Shown here: positions 14,936 to 17,234 of the stretch, one piece after another
Position numbering within the stretch: the stretch's first letter is position 1
Layout of the letters: each line of letters starts with the position of its first letter
Source of the DNA: an uncultured Kiloniellales bacterium
Lineage (GTDB): Bacteria > Pseudomonadota > Alphaproteobacteria > Kiloniellales > JAKSDN01
DNA: 17,234 bases
NCBI GenBank assembly: GCA_937974415.1
Contig: CALJXB010000188.1
Span: 1-17,234, forward strand
Direction: 5' to 3'
Translations under genes and position numbers: made by a program
The notes under the pieces: generated by a model
What the model was told of the DNA's origin: nothing
Seen by the model: the letters and a program-made list of their open reading frames with translations, nothing else
Databases searched by the model: none

Positions 14936-17083
14936 TCACGTCTCGGTGCCGGTGCCCTCCCGTTCGGCATCGCGGATCGAAGGTTTGCTGCGCCTCGCCC
15001 GCTCGCGCCGCTTGCGCCGTTCGAGCAGCGGCGGGCAGAGCGTGGCATCGAAGTAGTTGGTCTGGCAGTTGAGGCAGTGGATACATTCGTTGGGATTGAT
15101 CTTGCCCTCCGGGTGGATGGCCTGAACCGGGCATCGGTGAGCGCAGATCTGGCACGGCGTGCCGCATTGCCAGCGCCGCTTCAACCATTCGAACATGCGC
15201 AAGCGGGCGGGCAGGGCGAGCGCCCCGCCCAAGGGGCAGAGGTAGCGGCAATAGAAGCGGTTGACGAAGAGCCCCGCCACGAGCAGCACGCCGGCATAGA
15301 GGCCGAAGGGCCAGGCCCGGTCGAACTTGAGCACGATGGCGGTCTTGAAGGGCTCCACTTCCGCCCCCTTCACGGCGGCGATCGGGTCGTAGAGAAACAG
15401 CGCGAAAAGGGCAATGAACGTAATGTATTTCACCGGCCAGAGACGCTCATGAAGGCCAAAGGGAAGCCGCCACTCCGGCACTCGCAGCCGCTGAGCCAGG
15501 CGGTGGATCAGCTCCTGCAACGCGCCGAAGGGACAGAGCCAGCCGCAGAACACGCCGCGTCCCCAAAACATGAGCGCGACGGCGACGTAACTCCAGAGAA
15601 TGAAGATCAGCGGCTCCAGCAGGAAGAATTCCCAGCTGAAATTGGTGATCAAAGCGTCCGCAAAGGTCAGCACGTTGACCACCGAAAGCTGGGCGCCGGC
15701 GATCCAGCCGATCCACAGGAGCGTGTAGGTCAAGAATCCTATCCGCAGCACGAGGTAAAGCCGGCGGCGCCGGGCGAGGGCGTCCTGAAAGACCAGAATC
15801 AAGGTGAGGAACGCGAGGCCCGCGGTGAGCACCGCGATCTCGTCGATCCGCCCCAGCCAGTTCTGCAGCCACAGAGGCGCGTCAGCCTCGGACAACTCCT
15901 CTGGCGGCGCGAGATAGCGCCGCGGCAGGTCGTAGGACAGCTCGAACAAGGCGGTCGGCGTCATGCCGGCGCTTTCCTCGCCCTGGACCAGAACCTGCAG
16001 GCGCCACGGCCGGGCCGGGTCGAAGCCGGTTTCGCCGGCGATGGCGAAGACGGCGATCTCCCGCAATGCCGGCGCGTCGGTCGGCTCGATGGTTTCGAAG
16101 CTTTGGTAGGACTCGCGTGCGAAACGGTAGCTGCGGTTGCCCTGAATGAGCTGCAGGCGGTCGAAAATCCCGCTGCGCCGGTAGTTGTATCCCTTGAAGG
16201 AGTAGAGCCCCTGGCCGGCCACGAAAAGCAGTTGATCGCCGACCTGAGCCTCGGACATGAGGCGCGCGTAAGCGCGCTCGCCGAGCAGGTTGCGCCCGAC
16301 CCTCGCCGGCGTTGCCAGGCCGACGTAGAGGTCGAGGAAGCTCTCGTCGTCGGCCGGCAGAGGCACGCCCTCGGGCACGAGGCGGCCGCCCAAGGCCTCG
16401 ATCGCTCGGCGCGCTTCGCCCGTGGTGATGGTCAGGCGCACGAGGGAGCCTTCGTCGACGAGCTCCGGCCAGCCAGCCGGTGCGAAATCGTCGAAGCGCA
16501 GGCCCGAGCCGCCGTCGCCCAGGATCCCGCGGCTGGTGGCCACGGCCCGGGCCGAGCGTAGGATCGCGTCGTTCATCACCAGCGACGAGATGGTGGCGCC
16601 GGAGACGCCGTGAAGCCCGTCCTCGCGGTGCGATCGCGTGAGGCGGACCGGGTCGCGGATATCGACGCCGACATATTGGGCGATGAAGGTGTCGAGATCT
16701 CGGTCGGTCACGCCGATGATCAGAATCGGCTCGTTATGCTCGGCGATCGCGACTCCAGTGATGATGCCGGCCAGGTCCATCCCCACGACCAAGTCGAGGG
16801 GCTTGGCGGAATAGCCGGTCGATTGCACGGTCTGGCGGGAGGAGAAGACATAGCCGGCCAGCTGTCCGTCCTTATGGACTGCGACCGCCGGTGGCGCGCC
16901 TTCCAGCGCGCCGAATGCATCGCCCTCGGGAAAGGCCTGCCGCATCTGGGCTTCGGGCAACTCGTAATCCGGCAAGTCCTGAGCATTCGCGCGGTCGAAC
17001 TGGAGCAGCACCGCGAAGGCCGCCACGGCGACGGCGAGAATGGCCTGTCTTGCGTGACGGCCGCCCGATGGCGGATTTCGCAT
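14936..17083 (-). CDS. nosR: NosR/NirI-family membrane flavoprotein with ferredoxin domain
   Basis: The product is 715 residues from the ATG at 17083, preferred over a GTG at 17125 because AGGGGA precedes it and a signal peptide follows (about 1-34, ending ANA-QDLPDY). An FMN-binding domain has the flavinylation motif HGVSGATISS, with Thr164 as the likely FMN site. A periplasmic region (about 180-400) leads to several membrane helices, two cytoplasmic CxxxCP motifs (CGWLCP at 513-518 and CRYLCP at 612-617) and a [4Fe-4S] pair (Cys640/644/647/651 and Cys667/670/673/683). NosR is needed for nosZ expression and nitrous oxide reductase activity, probably by feeding electrons. Length fits Pseudomonas NosR (about 724). 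No nosZ is in view, so another NirI-like role is possible. An FNR-type box lies 60 bases upstream. Confidence 0.9.
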   Translation of the reverse strand: MRNPPSGGRHARQAILAVAVAAFAVLLQFDRANAQDLPDYELPEAQMRQAFPEGDAFGALEGAPPAVAVHKDGQLAGYVFSSRQTVQSTGYSAKPLDLVVGMDLAGIITGVAIAEHNEPILIIGVTDRDLDTFIAQYVGVDIRDPVRLTRSHREDGLHGVSGATISSLVMNDAILRSARAVATSRGILGDGGSGLRFDDFAPAGWPELVDEGSLVRLTITTGEARRAIEALGGRLVPEGVPLPADDESFLDLYVGLATPARVGRNLLGERAYARLMSEAQVGDQLLFVAGQGLYSFKGYNYRRSGIFDRLQLIQGNRSYRFARESYQSFETIEPTDAPALREIAVFAIAGETGFDPARPWRLQVLVQGEESAGMTPTALFELSYDLPRRYLAPPEELSEADAPLWLQNWLGRIDEIAVLTAGLAFLTLILVFQDALARRRRLYLVLRIGFLTYTLLWIGWIAGAQLSVVNVLTFADALITNFSWEFFLLEPLIFILWSYVAVALMFWGRGVFCGWLCPFGALQELIHRLAQRLRVPEWRLPFGLHERLWPVKYITFIALFALFLYDPIAAVKGAEVEPFKTAIVLKFDRAWPFGLYAGVLLVAGLFVNRFYCRYLCPLGGALALPARLRMFEWLKRRWQCGTPCQICAHRCPVQAIHPEGKINPNECIHCLNCQTNYFDATLCPPLLERRKRRERARRSKPSIRDAEREGTGTET

Positions 17084-17136
17084 CAGCGGTCCCCTGCCAG
17101 ATCGAGGCACTCTAAATCGCACCACACGGCCGCCCC

Positions 17137-17150
17137 TTGATCTACGTCAA
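17137..17150. promoter_or_regulatory. FNR/DNR-type operator in the divergent nosR promoter
   Basis: TTGAT-CTAC-GTCAA matches nine of ten consensus half-site positions. Its centre is 60.5 bases from the nosR ATG and 65.5 bases from the divergent start at 17209, so one site could serve both genes. For a -41.5 site, -10-like hexamers fall where expected on both strands: TAGAGT (minus, 17109-17114) and TAGGGT (plus, 17173-17178). Confidence 0.74.
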
Positions 17151-17208
17151 GGAGCCGGCCTGGAGTCGGGTCTAGGGTCGAGAGACCGGAAGACGGGAGA
17201 GGTGCGAC

Positions 17209-17234
17209 ATGACCCAGCGAGTCCGACCCACACT
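17209..17234 (+). CDS. start of an unidentified gene cut by the right edge
   Basis: An ATG at 17209-17211 follows a strong ribosome site, GGGAGAGG at 17195-17202, with a six-base gap. Only eight codons are visible (MTQRVRPT), which is too few for any identification. The gene is divergent from nosR and shares the FNR-type box at 17137. By analogy with known denitrification loci it may belong to the nitrous oxide or NO pathway, but the visible residues cannot show that. Confidence 0.55.

Noticed and set aside
14492..16561. Long plus-strand open frame of 689 codons across nosR
   Set aside because: It lies antisense to NosR, whose motifs are unambiguous. Its product is low-complexity Arg/Gly/Ala/Glu/Gln-rich sequence typical of GC-rich shadow frames.
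17084..17125. Upstream GTG start for nosR
   Set aside because: It adds 14 residues before the signal peptide and lacks a good ribosome site. The ATG at 17083 has AGGGGA at a proper distance.

Overview
The window is GC-rich DNA with dense, often overlapping genes and alphaproteobacterial-looking proteins (FNR/DNR control, NosR, SCO, a UspA pair). I read it as an alphaproteobacterium, perhaps of the Rhodospirillales or a related order. That placement is inference from gene content and composition, not from a marker gene. No tRNA, rRNA, CRISPR, transposase or integrase gene was seen.

Region 1 (1-822, minus strand) holds two gene remnants: the C-terminal end of a P-type cation ATPase that runs off the left edge, and the C-terminal third of a GMC oxidoreductase. 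Both lack their N-terminal halves. Region 2 (806-5684, minus) is a tight operon that reads yhiI-rbbA-yhhJ in transcription order. It encodes a membrane-fusion protein, a double-ATPase/permease fusion and an ABC-2 permease, the same three-gene set known from Escherichia coli. Region 3 (5974-7732, minus) holds a UspA stress protein, an uncharacterised 86-residue protein and a Crp/Fnr regulator of the DNR/NnrR kind.

Region 4 (7961-14900, plus) is the centre of interest. It is a run of eight likely genes: a 66-residue one-helix protein, a CuA-bearing subunit II, a heme-copper subunit I, a heme O synthase, a SCO copper chaperone, a fused cytochrome b/two-[4Fe-4S]/MvhD-like protein, an anchored 180-residue unknown, and a bacteriohemerythrin. 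Subunit I keeps all six metal-ligand histidines but has glutamine where A- and B-type oxygen reductases carry the cross-linked tyrosine. With the DNR-like regulator, NosR and hemerythrin nearby, I infer a nitric oxide reductase of the eNOR-like, CuA-containing kind rather than an oxygen reductase. Region 5 (14936-17083, minus) is a complete NosR/NirI flavoprotein, followed by a divergent plus-strand gene that starts at 17209 and leaves the window.

Four 14-bp FNR/DNR-type palindromes sit in the intergenic gaps, each centred about 60-87 bp from a start codon. They lie before the 86-residue gene, before the regulator itself, before the reductase operon, and between nosR and the right-edge gene. 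The simplest model is one NO- or low-oxygen-responsive regulon. The regulator switches on its own gene, a stress pair, the reductase with its heme and copper assembly factors, an unusual electron-transfer fusion protein, and a nitrous-oxide-related module.
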